From positions 1-41,642 of the forward strand of contig JAMPGV010000022.1 in NCBI GenBank assembly GCA_023663735.1: DNA of 41,642 nt. The letters run 5' to 3'. The DNA is from Muribaculum sp. GTDB lineage: Bacteria > Bacillota > Clostridia > Lachnospirales > Lachnospiraceae. The notes below the pieces were generated by a model. The model saw only the letters and a program-made list of their open reading frames with translations. It did no database searches and had not been told where the DNA came from. This document shows positions 41,640-41,642 of the stretch, in pieces. How positions within the stretch are numbered: the first letter of the stretch is position 1; each line of letters opens with the position of its first letter. The position numbers were made by a program, and so were the translations under genes.

Positions 41640-41642
41640 AAA

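Overview
This window reads as a piece of a spore-forming, gut-type member of the Clostridia, most likely Lachnospiraceae. The basis is two spoVA genes (AD and AE), a DegV protein, small Clostridia-type conserved proteins, strong AGGAGG-type ribosome binding sites, sigma-A promoters close to TTGACA/TATAAT, and a moderately GC-rich, purine-rich coding strand. Almost everything is on the + strand. Only a DUF5721-like gene, a DUF1294 gene and argG are on the minus strand. I see no rRNA, tRNA, CRISPR array, transposase or integrase.

Layout. (a) 1-4.5 kb: spoVAD, a small unknown protein, ridA, spoVAE, a DUF5721-like protein, DegV and DUF1294. (b) 4.5-11.2 kb: arginine biosynthesis, with argG facing away from argC-GNAT-argJ-argB-argD. 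The shared 257-bp control region carries repeated TGCATAAA-type boxes that probably bind ArgR. (c) 11.3-16.8 kb: an orphan extracellular solute-binding protein, a small DMT/YdcZ membrane protein, and a 1129-residue hybrid histidine kinase with two receiver domains. (d) 16.8-18.0 kb: a strong terminator, a perfect-consensus promoter, and a folded leader of about 250 nt in front of a lipoprotein gene. (e) 18.3-25.0 kb: comEA, an OmpR-type regulator, its kinase, a GerMN lipoprotein and comEC. The regulator-kinase-GerMN order recalls actinobacterial mtrA-mtrB-lpqB. (f) 25.1-30.8 kb: a metallo-beta-lactamase-fold protein, then a methyltransferase overlapping a PLD/superfamily 2 helicase gene, then a very AT-rich gene for a PD-(D/E)XK nuclease-like/superfamily 1 helicase protein. 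(g) 30.8-38.1 kb: an ankyrin protein, a broken GNAT gene, a chemotaxis receptor, a GHKL kinase/LytTR regulator pair, a possible Bax1-I remnant, and an HD-GYP membrane protein. (h) 38.2-41.6 kb: an ATPase-TOPRIM protein of the OLD/PARIS kind and a membrane-anchored alpha/beta hydrolase.

How it works together. The arg genes give the cyclic acetyl-ornithine route from glutamate to ornithine, plus the argininosuccinate synthase step. The comEA/comEC genes supply DNA-uptake parts and surround an envelope-sensing two-component set. Three large putative nucleic-acid enzymes (26.6, 29.3 and 38.2 kb), two of them in AT-richer DNA, look like acquired anti-phage functions between core signalling genes.

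The most unusual structural signal is a family of short tandem arrays (14-15 bp units, different in each place) at gene junctions. Start codons, stop codons or SD-like sequences lie inside the repeat unit. They occur before argJ, before argB, across the argD stop codon, and in frame at the start of the GerMN lipoprotein gene.
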